Made by a program: the position numbers and the translations under genes
Notes under the pieces: model-generated
Told to the model about the DNA's origin: nothing
Databases searched by the model: none
The model's input: only the letters and a program-made list of their open reading frames with translations
In this document: one piece after another, positions 56,335-64,000 of the stretch
Layout of the letters: every line of letters begins with the position of its first letter
Numbering within the stretch: position 1 is the stretch's first letter
Source of the DNA: Nepenthes gracilis
Taxonomy: Eukaryota > Streptophyta > Magnoliopsida > Caryophyllales > Nepenthaceae
Length of the DNA stretch: 64,000 bases
Direction: 5' to 3'
Assembly: GCA_033239525.1 (NCBI GenBank)
Contig: BSYO01000025.1
Coordinates: forward strand, 12,186,001 to 12,250,000

Positions 56335-57210
56335 GGGAAACATGCCATTCTATATTGAGTAATTTAATAAGAAAAATAGTTTCATCCTTTTGTAAAAAAC
56401 AGGCAGGAATATTTTAACTCGATAAGAAACAGTAAAAGTACTATAGAATACGGTAGACAAGTCAGAAAAGACGATGGATGAGGAGTGGTAAGATATAAGA
56501 AATTTTACTAATTATACGATTAAGTTATATTTCACAAGCAATACTCTTTTAAGAGTTATTGGCATGTTGGATCCAATCAAAATTTCAATAAAACTTGAGG
56601 GCCAATACAATTTTAAGTCAATGACAATAAAGTTGCACGTAAAGCAAAAGTTCTATGGCCTTTAGTTGTAAGAAGAGAGAAGTTTTGAACAGTATTTGAA
56701 TGAGATTAACCGACTTTTAATTACTTGATGAGTAGATTAGTGAAGAAAATAAAGCATTAGTGTCGCTAGTTTTTTTACTAGCCTCGTACGATTGTATGGC
56801 CATGACACTACTATTTGAAAAGGATACTCTCAATCTTGATAAGGTTATTACTTTCTTACTTATAAATAAGTTTAAGCAAAAAGAAAGCGTTGAAATTTTG
56901 GGAAAGTTAAGTCCATTGATATCCAGTGGCGGTCAGAAGCACGAGAAATCAAGTTATCAAGGCGGCAAGTTAGAAAGAAGTAGCAATCGGTCTAATGAAA
57001 GGTCATATGAAGTAAAATTGCTTCAAAAAAAATATGAAAAGAAGGAAGCCGGCAAGTGTCATGATAGGAGAGACAATGATGGAAAAGATCAAATTTTTAT
57101 TACCACATATGGAGACCTTCTAGTTGTTCACATGAGGAGGATATGGAGTTTTATGAGCCACAAGATAAGTTGGATGATAGATAGTAATTTTACACACTAT
57201 GCGACATAAA
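56335..57210 (+). pseudogene. Gag and protease remnant of element C
   Basis: The gag start is degraded near 56335-56540 (NILTR..TVKVL, MDEEW.DIRNFTNYTIKLYF). A 149-codon open piece from 56760 shows VFLLASYDCMAMTLLFEKDT, LNLDKVITFLLINKFKQKES, and ends with the protease region ISWMIDSNFTHYAT, where the DSG is changed to DSN. The zinc knuckle is unrecognisable. It matches B and A gag. Confidence 0.8.
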
Positions 57211-57768
57211 AGAAATCATTCATCTTCTATACTCTCGGAGATTATGAGGTATTAAAAATAGATAATAATGACTCGTTGAGGACAGTTAACCATAAAGATA
57301 TTAGCTTGTAGACAAGCAATAAGATAATACTCATATTGAAAGGCATGTAACATTCCCCGGATATATGTTTGAATATAATTTCAATTAAAAGTTTGATGAT
57401 GTATGTTTTTACATGATGTTCCAAAAATGCCAATTGAAACTCATCAAAGGTATCTTAATTATTGTAAAGGGAAGCAGGCATTCAAACTGACACTTGATAA
57501 AAGTTTCGATTACCAAGGGAGACAGCAAGATGACTAACAAGGATATTGATCAAGGTGGCGAGAAAAGAAGGTTAAAAAGGAGTGTAAGTAGAAACAACTC
57601 TCCTACGGAGAAGAAGCCACAATGGAGTAGATATACTCTAAATTCGATGAAGTGATAGAATGTCTCATTCAAACTTATGAAAGTACATGCTGGGATTTTC
57701 TTGGAGGCAAAATTGTTGAAAGATGAGAGATGATTGGTGGATCCCTCCACAAGGTTGTGAGGAAAGTT
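57211..57768 (+). other. Protease end and 3' leader of element C
   Basis: Degraded continuation of the protease and GAG-pre-integrase stretch to about 57560, then the non-coding leader homologous to 49290-49487 in B, ending GAGGAAAGTT as polypurine tract. Confidence 0.65.
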
Positions 57769-58687
57769 TGTTTGATTTTAGATTACTCCCACATAAGAGT
57801 GACAACAAATAGACACGTCATTGAGGAGAGCTTGTGATGTTCACGTATGGCACACTTAGGCAATAATGTTAAGAAAGAATCATATGATACTCATACGAGG
57901 GTCAACCAAAGTTGGGTCAAGAATCGTCCAAACACATAAAGGATACAAAAAGCTTGCATGACGTTTGTGCAATGGTCGACTAATACTCGGTCAAAAGTTA
58001 GGTGAATAGGATATGATGGGCGCCTGACAAAAATACGCGTGTAACTTGTTCAAAAAAGTCATGCCTGATGCATGCCTAAGGGTTGTTTGTATGCTATTTG
58101 TCTAAAGAGGTCGCTCCTGACCAGTGTTCATATACCAACACTAATACAAAGTTACACTTGACGTGATTTTAGGATTTTTAAAATTATTTTCTTATTCAAC
58201 AAGCGCCTCATAGAGAGAAAAGAAAATGAGAAAATAAAAGGATATTAGACATTTAGTTAAAATCCACTTTGAGTTTTATTCTTCACTAAATTGGGTACAT
58301 TATTTTAATATTATTTTTTAGGATGTATTACCTTTTAATTACTCTTATTTCTCCGTATATTTTTTCTTATTATTGTTAGACGTGTTAAGGAGATTGATAT
58401 TCAACCATTTTTCACTCGAGTTGTATTAGTATTCAATTGTTCTTCACTTGAATTGTAGTAAAAAAATTTCAAAGAGGGTTATTTTATAATCAGGACTATT
58501 TTATAATAAATTTATTTTGAATTTGTCTTATAATTTTTTACTCAATTGAAAATAATTTTTCACATTAAATGTCGTTATACATTATTATATTCCTTATATT
58601 CATGAGTTTTGTAGTCAATATTTAATAAGAGGTTTAGATTTATTTCACTGCGTCGAGTATATATGTTTTGTGCCACACTGGTTAACA
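57769..58687 (+). repeat. 3' LTR of element C
   Basis: The LTR begins TGTTTGATTTTAGATTACTC and ends GGTTAACA. It has remnants of GGTCAA motifs near 57900 and 57990. Confidence 0.7.
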
Positions 58688-60009
58688 ATCGCAAAATCAG
58701 TTCTATTATGGGTATTTGGCATTGTAGGAGGATAACTCGCGAAAGGAGAGGGGTGGCTACAACATGAGGATCAGACAAAGTTTAAAGTCTGAAGTTATTG
58801 AATATAAATTTAACGGCTAATATATCTTATTAAAAAATAATTTATAAAATCTTTTTTAAAAAAGTAAAAATAAATGGGTCATTTAATTTATATTCAATTA
58901 TCTTAAAATTAAGATGCAGCCCCTATGCCTCAACCTACACGGAGGCTTTCCTTCAATTGGCAATCCAAATAGATACTATTGGTAGGTTCTACATCAACAT
59001 TCATGGCAAAGAATTGATTCATTGAACTATTCAATTTCCTATTATATAGAGGCACTAGGTCAATAATAGCACCAAAATCACCTACGACAATATTAGACTT
59101 AGAAGGACAAAAGGGTACCCCTTGAGGGAGGAGTCAGGAGGTACATGTCGAGGGTGAGATGCAACCCTATTCATCTCAAGTTTGAGGCCCTATGCATTTT
59201 CTTTGAAGAAAAAGGTTTTAATGAATTTTTCAATATATATATATATATAGTCGTTAAATTTATATCAAATAATCTTAATTTTAAAATAAAAAATAGTACC
59301 TTAAAAACAAAATACAACCTTTGGTTATCTTGATGGGTGGGTCCTATCCTTATGGGATTGGCCACCCTAATTTTGGATGAAGAAAAAATAGATTTGTAGA
59401 CTTGCTTCATCTTAATTTGGCAAGCCTTACCCATAGAAATGAGATTTTAATGATTTAGTGGTCATTGTTTTACATTTTATAATAATATTAAAAATATTTT
59501 TAAATGTTAGAAAATAATGATACCCATATTATGAAGAAACTAAGTAGAAATATAACTATTGTCATATCTTTAATTTTTTAAATAATATGAAATTAGAGCT
59601 ACTAAATACTTAATACAATATTAGTATATCACACTGTGCAAACATCCAATGATTTTTAATTTGTTAAATTATCTACAGTGGAGTGATCAAAAGCCTAATA
59701 ATAAAATCCAATTAATTCATATCAAATCATATCAGATTTTATTAATTTTAAATTTGGTGTCCTTCATCTTGGTACCACACTAGGGAACTTCCACGCAGAG
59801 CTCTGTGGGAGCTCATCCAACACAAGGGAGACATTACATTTCTTCAGATTTCAGATCTATCAGCCATATTTAATTTTTGAAAAGAATCTAAAAGATATCA
59901 CAATAACTTTTTTGTTTTTTGGTTTTTTTAAATTTTATAATTTAAATATTTTTATAATTTAACCTTTTTAAAATTTTTTTAAAAATTGTTACATATATAT
60001 ATATATATA
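58688..60009. other. AT-rich intergenic DNA
   Basis: No gene is supportable. (TA)n tracts lie at about 59233-59250 and 59991-60012, the latter abutting element E. A GC-richer patch at 58915-59200 has no recognisable frame. Confidence 0.55.
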
Positions 60010-60821
60010 TATTTACGTCCGGTGAATCTGGCCGTACGTCAGATTAAACGCGAGCGGCTTTTTAAGCGTGCGGACGGACAAATAGGAGCAACACAAAATA
60101 AGCCGAACTCGAACAGAGAAAGAGAAGTATGAGGACAGTGGGAGAACACGTTGGTTTACGTAGAAAACCCCTTTATCTGATGAGGGGTAAAAAACCACGG
60201 CAGTGGACAAGCAGTCCGAGAAATCTCACTATAATGATGAAAAGGTACAAAGAATGCCTGGGAAGTTATCCGCCTTCTCAGGGTATTACAGCGTAAGGAA
60301 AACAGATTTCTCTCCTCCCTCTTTTTTCTTTGCCTTAGTTTTTCTTGTGAGGATTCCTGCTCGAGTGTGAATAGATGGATTCAGAACCAAGACCCTTTCT
60401 CAATTGCTAAAATGGGGTATTTATAAGGAACGTGATACCGTAAGGAGGCGACACGTGGCGCTGGCGCGTCAGGGCTGCCTGCCACCATCGCTATCAGAAG
60501 GTGCGTTTGTGTGAGACACATCACGGTCTGCAGAGATCTGACGCCTTGAGGCGCATGGCCTCAGTGGCGCGTCAGAAGCCGTTGGTCAATCGTGGCAGTG
60601 TGCGTCGTGCAAGTCATCTGAGATGGCATCTTGGCTATTTTAGCTTTTCTGGCGGTCCTCGTCCTTCAATGGATCTCAGCGTCCTCTCGGACTGCCAGCG
60701 TCTTTGTCCCTTAATCCTGATTCTCCAGGTACCCAGAAATGGGTTAATTATTTGGGCCAGCTTTCTACTGCGATCCTTTGGGCCCGATTGCAATTTGGGC
60801 CTTGGGTTCCAGGACCCATCA
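60010..60821 (-). repeat. 3' LTR of gypsy element E
   Basis: On the element strand it starts TGATGGGTCCTGGAACCC after the polypurine tract and ends CACCGGACGTAAATA at a (TA)n tract; the outer edge is approximate. It has a TATA box at 60418-60425 and a G-box/ABRE-like CACGTGGC at 60452. The match of its start region to D (TGG..ACTAATACCCAAAGCCC) supports the boundary. Confidence 0.75.
60418..60425 (-). promoter_or_regulatory. TATA box in the LTR of E
   Basis: TATAAATA on the minus strand matches the box in D's LTRs. Confidence 0.6.
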
Positions 60822-60831
60822 CGAGCCCCCC
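60822..60831 (-). other. Polypurine tract of element E
   Basis: GGGGGGCTCG on the element strand directly precedes the LTR start TGATGGG. Confidence 0.7.
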
Positions 60832-60867
60832 ATGTCAAACGGTTCGAGGACTCAGCCGTTTGACATG
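60831..60867 (-). other. Stem-loop beside the polypurine tract of E
   Basis: CATGTCAAACGG (60831-60842) and CCGTTTGACATG (60856-60867) form a perfect 12-bp stem with a 13-nt loop. The loop side on the element strand holds TCCTCGAAC, as in D. Confidence 0.7.
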
Positions 60868-61227
60868 CCTTGTGAACGCTTTCCTATCATAATAGCCCGC
60901 GATCTTCGCCTTTTGCTGATGTGAAAAACGCCCGAGATCCCTTTGAAACTCCGAGACCTGTTTTTCGCCGCCGTTTCGCTCCCCGTGGAGCATTGAATGT
61001 GATATGCGATTGATGTGACATCGCTTCGGGAAGCCCCAAGGTCTATGCCCGCCTATCGCGTATGGGGAGCTGACACGTGGAATGGTCATAATGAGGGCGC
61101 CTTTTCACTAATTTGAAATTTTCTTTAAATCCTTTGTCACGTCCTCATTCATTCCTCCCGCTTCTTCTTTCTTTCCTTGATCCCCCCTGAGATTCTTCGC
61201 GTCGCTTCGCTTTCGTTTCTTACTGCC
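60868..61227 (+). other. Leader and presumed promoter region of the E antisense gene
   Basis: This is 360 bp upstream of the antisense ATG. It contains a CACGTG G-box at 61074-61079 and a weak TTTAAAT near 61131. No strong TATA box is seen. Confidence 0.4.
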
Positions 61228-63086
61228 ATGGCTCCTGGCGTTAACGACATTGCCTCTTCCCTTTCTTCTCAAGATCTCGAGCAGATTAGGGTGAAGTACG
61301 GCATTCCTGAGTCTGATTCATTGGTGGTTCCAAGAGCCGCAGAGAGGGTGTGCAGTCCTCCAAGCGGATACATTGCTGTTTACGAAGTTCACCTCAAAGG
61401 TGGGCTTCGTTTTTCTGTTCCCACGGAGCTCCACCGCCTGATGAAGGAGTTGGCCGTTCCGTTCGCCAGGCTCCAGCCCAACGCCATCAGGTATTTGGTT
61501 TCCTTGTGTGCATTTGCATGCTGCCATAGCAAGGTTCTCGAGGTGGTCATGGTGAAGATCATGTTTCGCTTCACTCACAACCATGACTGGATCGCCATGA
61601 CCCCTCGCCCCGAGTTTGCTGAGATGAGCGGTGGGATCCCGGATTCCACCAAAAGGTGGAAGGACAGGTTCTTCTTCCTTAAAGCTGCTGAGGACTGGCA
61701 GCTTTCATCTGTATGGGGAAATGTCGCGAGCAAATATGGCTCCGACATTACTGACGAGGAAAGGGGAGCCGCCAAGGAGATTACGGACTTGGTGATGGCG
61801 GACCTTGGCAGCTTCAACGTGGGGAAGAAGAATATCCTGGTTATCCCCGAAAAGCTGGCCGAAGCTAAGTGGGTGGCGCTACCCGGAGATTCTGCCATTG
61901 CTGCTTCGAAGAAAAAGAAGAGGAAGCCAAAGAAAAGAGAGGGTTCTCTTGTTATCCAGGAGCATCCAAGAGGCCTCCAAAGAGCCCGCAGATTGAGGTT
62001 CCTGAGGGCCCTCCGAGCGTTGCGGGTGAGTCTCCCTCAGAGGATGACCTCGTCATTGCCCCCATGGTTAAGAAGGCCGTGAGGTTGACTTCTGGTCCTT
62101 CTGAGGAGTCCGGGATCACCGCAGCACCTTCCTCTGGTATCGAGGCCCATCCTGAGGTCTCTTCCGTCTCTACGGGTCATCCTTCTGACGACCCTACAGC
62201 TTATGATGCCTCGGGGGAGGCAACCTTGGACGAGGTCGTAGAGCCTCAGGGGATGGAGGCTGCCGCCGTGTTACGGTTGAGGATATCTTCGACATTCTTG
62301 GCGGTGATGAGGCTGTGGTCGCGGCCTTTGAGATCCCGGCCGTTGCTGACGTTCCGGAGGTAGCGGAGCCCCCCATTCCTGAGGGTCCTTCCTCCGAGGC
62401 AACTCTCAATGTTTCTGCGGTGCCCGCAGAGCGCCCGATCGTGCCCGAGACCTCAAGGGAGACTGTCCCTACTCAGGATCATGTGATTTCTCAGGTACTC
62501 TGCTACCTCCCCGTTTGTCTCACTTTCTGTTGACTGCTTCTAAGTCGCTTTAGTCCTTTTGCAGCTCCAGGATCTGATCGGTGGCCTTAGCCAACTGGTG
62601 GGCGAAATCGTTCGGTCTCGTCGGGAGGCGGAGTCTTCAAGGGCCGCCCTGGAAGAGAGCCAGCGGCTTCGTGCGGCGCTTGCTTCATCTGAGGAAGCTC
62701 TGAGGCTCTTAGAGGTTCGATACGGCTTCCTGCAGGAATGAAACCTACAGCTGGAGGAGACGTTAAGGACCTCCGTGAAGGTTGCTGACATGGCCCCCCT
62801 GTTGGAGGCCAAGTTCTGGGATGGCATTCATCTATGCCGCCGGCTGATGCGGGTCCTGTACCCACGGTTTCCTGCTGCTATGTTCGACCCGCGCAATTCC
62901 AGCGTCGCGCTCCCTGAGGATGTGTATGGTCTCCAAGGCAGGCCATTTCCCATGTCCTCGGGCCCAAGCTCCTCAGCAAGCCCTCGCTTGTCAGACCAGC
63001 CAGGAACTTCGAGTCATGGGGAGGATTCTTCATCTTTAGAAGAGGGATCCGGAGCCGTTCCACCTCAAGGTCCTGGCGAGGGCTAA
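61228..63086 (+). pseudogene. Antisense gene of E (putative gypsy-type transposon protein plus coiled coil)
   Basis: The start is the ATG at 61228, MAPGVNDIASSLSSQDLEQI, matching D; the earlier ATG at 61177 is not shared. Residues 1-240 are open: GYIAVYEVHLKGGLRFSVPT, LQPNAIRYLVSLCAFACC, VMVKIMFRFTHNHDWIAM, GAAKEITDLVMADLGSF, and a Lys-rich stretch KKKKRKPKKREG that could be a nuclear localisation signal. Frame changes near 61960 and 62265 lead through an acidic, Pro/Glu/Ser-rich middle to a 70-bp intron (62495-62564). After it come a coiled coil (SQLVGEIVRSRREAESSRAA, LEESQRLRAALASSEEALRL), a TGA at 62739, and the C-terminus LCRRLMRVLYPRFPAAMFDP. It resembles the Transposase_28 family; the biological role is unknown. 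Confidence 0.8.
62495..62564 (+). other. Intron in the antisense gene of E
   Basis: It runs from CTCAG|GTACTC to CTTTTGCAG|CTCCAG. The 70-bp gap has a pyrimidine-rich 3' side and a CTAAG branch-point candidate. Splicing joins HVISQ to LQDLIGG in phase 0 and resolves the frame change at this place. Confidence 0.75.
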
Positions 63087-63132
63087 CCTTCGTTCTTTGT
63101 TTTTCTCTTTCCTTTGTTGTACCATGTATATG

Positions 63133-63138
63133 AATAAA
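63133..63138 (+). terminator. Poly(A) signal of the E antisense gene
   Basis: AATAAA within TATATGAATAAAAAGG lies ~45 bp after the stop at 63084-63086. The wording is shared with D. Confidence 0.65.
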
Positions 63139-63189
63139 AAGGAAATTCTTGAGATTATCACAAGTGCCTCTCTTTTTTTTTTTTTTTTA

Positions 63190-63590
63190 CTCCGATAAAT
63201 CCGAGTGTTGCTTACGACTTCCTGGGCCGCTCGAACGAATCCGAGTTTTTGTTATGACCTCTAGGGTCCGACCTCTTGGGCCGCTCTGTCACAGCCGAGT
63301 TTTTATTGCCTGACCTCGGGGTCCGACCTCTTGGGTTGGCGCCCGAGTTTTTATTATGACCTCTAGGGTCCGACCTCTTGGGCCGCTCGGTCACAGCCGA
63401 GTTTTTATTATGACCTCTAGGGTCCGACCTCTTGGGTCGCTCGGTCACAGCCGAGTTTTTATTATGACCTCTAGGGTCCGACCTCTTGGGCCGCTCGGTC
63501 ACAGCCGAGTTTTTATTGCCTGACCTCTGGGGTCCGACCTTTTGGGCCGCTCGGGTTGGCGCCCGAGTTTTGTTTGTTGGGGATGACCCG
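63190..63590 (-). repeat. 54-bp tandem repeat between pol and the antisense gene of E
   Basis: About seven units, some shortened, carry GTCCGACCTCTTGGGCCGCT, CGGTCACAGCCGAGTTTTTA and TTATGACCTCTAGG. The core matches the repeat in D on the element strand (CTCGGCT, CGGCC-AAGAGGTCG). Some units contain GGTTGGCGCCCGAG instead of the CGGTCACAGC part. Confidence 0.88.
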
Positions 63591-63594
63591 CCTT

Positions 63595-64000
63595 TCACTG
63601 GTAGTATTTCCTTAGGTGAGCGGCGTTCCAAATCCGGGGTACTAGCTTGCCCTCCTGGGTGCGTAGCTTATAAACTCCTCCTCGAAGGATAGCCGAGACC
63701 AAAAACGGTCCCTCCCAATTTGGTGAGAGCTTGTTTCTGCCGGCGATTTTTCCCGTGGCTTCTACGCTTCTTAGTACGAGATCCTCGACCTCGAATTTTT
63801 GCGCCTTTACTTTCTTGTTGTAATGGCGGGCTACCCGTTGCTGGTAGGCCGCTATCCTAAGCCTCGCTTGGTCGCGAACTTCTTCGAGGTCATCGAGGCT
63901 TTCTCGGAGCCTCTGGCTGTTATCCGTTGCGCTGAACCACCCAACCCTGGGCCTTGTGAGGCTTACTTCTATTGGGATGACAGCTTCGACTCCGTAGCAA
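63595..64000 (-). CDS. Integrase C-terminus of gypsy element E (partial)
   Basis: The open frame runs from the window edge to a TGA at 63595-63597, about 134 codons. It reads YGVEAVIPIEVSLTRPRVGW, LDDLEEVRDQARLRIAAYQQ, RVARHYNKKVKAQKFEVEDL, VLRSVEATGKIAGRNKLSPN, WEGPFLVSAILRGGVYKLRT and NAAHLRKYYQ. This is the end of gypsy integrase after the catalytic core, with the GPF/Y-like WEGPFLV motif that contributes to DNA binding. It is the same protein end as in D (38640-39050) but without stops, so E may be a young copy. Confidence 0.92.
   Translation of the reverse strand, partial: CYGVEAVIPIEVSLTRPRVGWFSATDNSQRLRESLDDLEEVRDQARLRIAAYQQRVARHYNKKVKAQKFEVEDLVLRSVEATGKIAGRNKLSPNWEGPFLVSAILRGGVYKLRTQEGKLVPRIWNAAHLRKYYQ

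Larger units (their letters stand above)
55403..58687 (+). mobile_element. Copia element C, older gag-protease-only relative of B
   Basis: LTRs at 55403-56272 and 57769-58687 flank a ~1.5-kb interior with degraded gag and protease and no integrase, RT or RNase H. The passage from the protease region into the 3' leader (ATTGATCAAGGTGGCGAG at about 57545) matches element B (ATTGGTCAAGGTGGCAAG at about 49246), so B and C lack the same block. Divergence from B and the many stops show greater age. Flanks GAAAG and ATCGC give no target duplication. Confidence 0.82.
60010..64000 (-). mobile_element. Gypsy element E (Tat-type, 3' half in window)
   Basis: Minus-strand Ty3/gypsy element of the same lineage as D. 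From the window edge inward it has the integrase C-terminus (64000-63595), a tandem-repeat spacer, an antisense gene on the plus strand (61228-63086), a stem-loop, a polypurine tract and the 3' LTR (60821-60010). The integrase stretch has no stop, and the sequence is GC-richer and less decayed than D. The rest lies beyond 64000. Confidence 0.88.

Noticed and set aside
55403..58687. Target duplication for element C
   Set aside because: Flanks GAAAG and ATCGC differ, so no duplication is claimed; ends may be slightly misplaced or flanks mutated.
63212..63631. 139-codon frame of 18-residue repeats downstream of pol in E
   Set aside because: It is the translation of the 54-bp tandem array. In D the array is also open on the pol strand, but in a different frame with 13-residue units, so a conserved repeat protein is not supported.
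1..64000. tRNA, rRNA, CRISPR or prokaryotic operon features
   Set aside because: No cloverleaf, rRNA-like block or regular spacer-repeat array was seen; tandem arrays present belong to retroelements. The spliced genes and LTR elements are eukaryotic.

Overview
The window is nuclear DNA of a flowering plant, most likely a eudicot: it is AT-rich, gene-poor and built mainly from nested LTR retrotransposons of the Ty1/copia and Ty3/gypsy orders, with plant-type introns, MITEs and a few fragments of plant genes. Nothing in it is bacterial or organellar. I cannot name the species. 

Layout. 1-5064: a Ty1/copia element (A) on the minus strand, cut by the window start, with a nearly complete gag-pol broken by stops and frameshifts. 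5893-6584: remnant of a chloroplast stromal-processing-peptidase-like gene. 6585-18579: AT-rich intergenic DNA holding a badly decayed chromovirus-like gypsy relic (11150-12215) and short repeats. 18580-30050: an old Tat-type gypsy relic (F) into which a young 4.3 kb LTR element (G, 25202-29513, target duplication GTGGC) has inserted; G carries a fragment of a P4-ATPase (flippase) gene in place of pol. 32766-42975: a second Tat-type gypsy element (D) with dual RNase H and a separate antisense gene; its 3' LTR is cut off at a 444-bp TRIM-like element (42976-43419). 44703-45490: two MITE-like elements just upstream of the only plausible host gene start, exon 1 of a plant methyltransferase-like gene (45618-46236). 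47053-50480: a gag-protease-only copia element (B) with target duplication GACCC. 53468-55273: an LTR-like block with an 0.8 kb tandem duplication. 55403-58687: an older relative of B (C) with the same missing pol. 60010-64000: a third Tat-type gypsy element (E), minus strand, running off the window end, with the same antisense gene as D. 

How the parts relate. A, B and C share gag sequence; A keeps integrase, RT and RNase H, while B and C lack the same block, which fits a non-autonomous lineage mobilised by an A-like partner. LTRs of A and B carry arrays of facing GGTCAA/TTGACC (W-box) motifs. D, E and F share one design: gag-pol on one strand, then an antisense coiled-coil gene pointing back at pol. 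In D and E the antisense gene has a phase-0 intron at the matching place, a poly(A) signal after its stop, a tandem-repeat array between its end and the end of pol, and a stem-loop beside the polypurine tract whose stem differs by a compensatory base-pair change. Those conserved antisense and structural features are the most interesting signals here. The two host gene pieces (SPP-like and methyltransferase-like) are incomplete within the window, so this stretch probably encodes no complete host protein.
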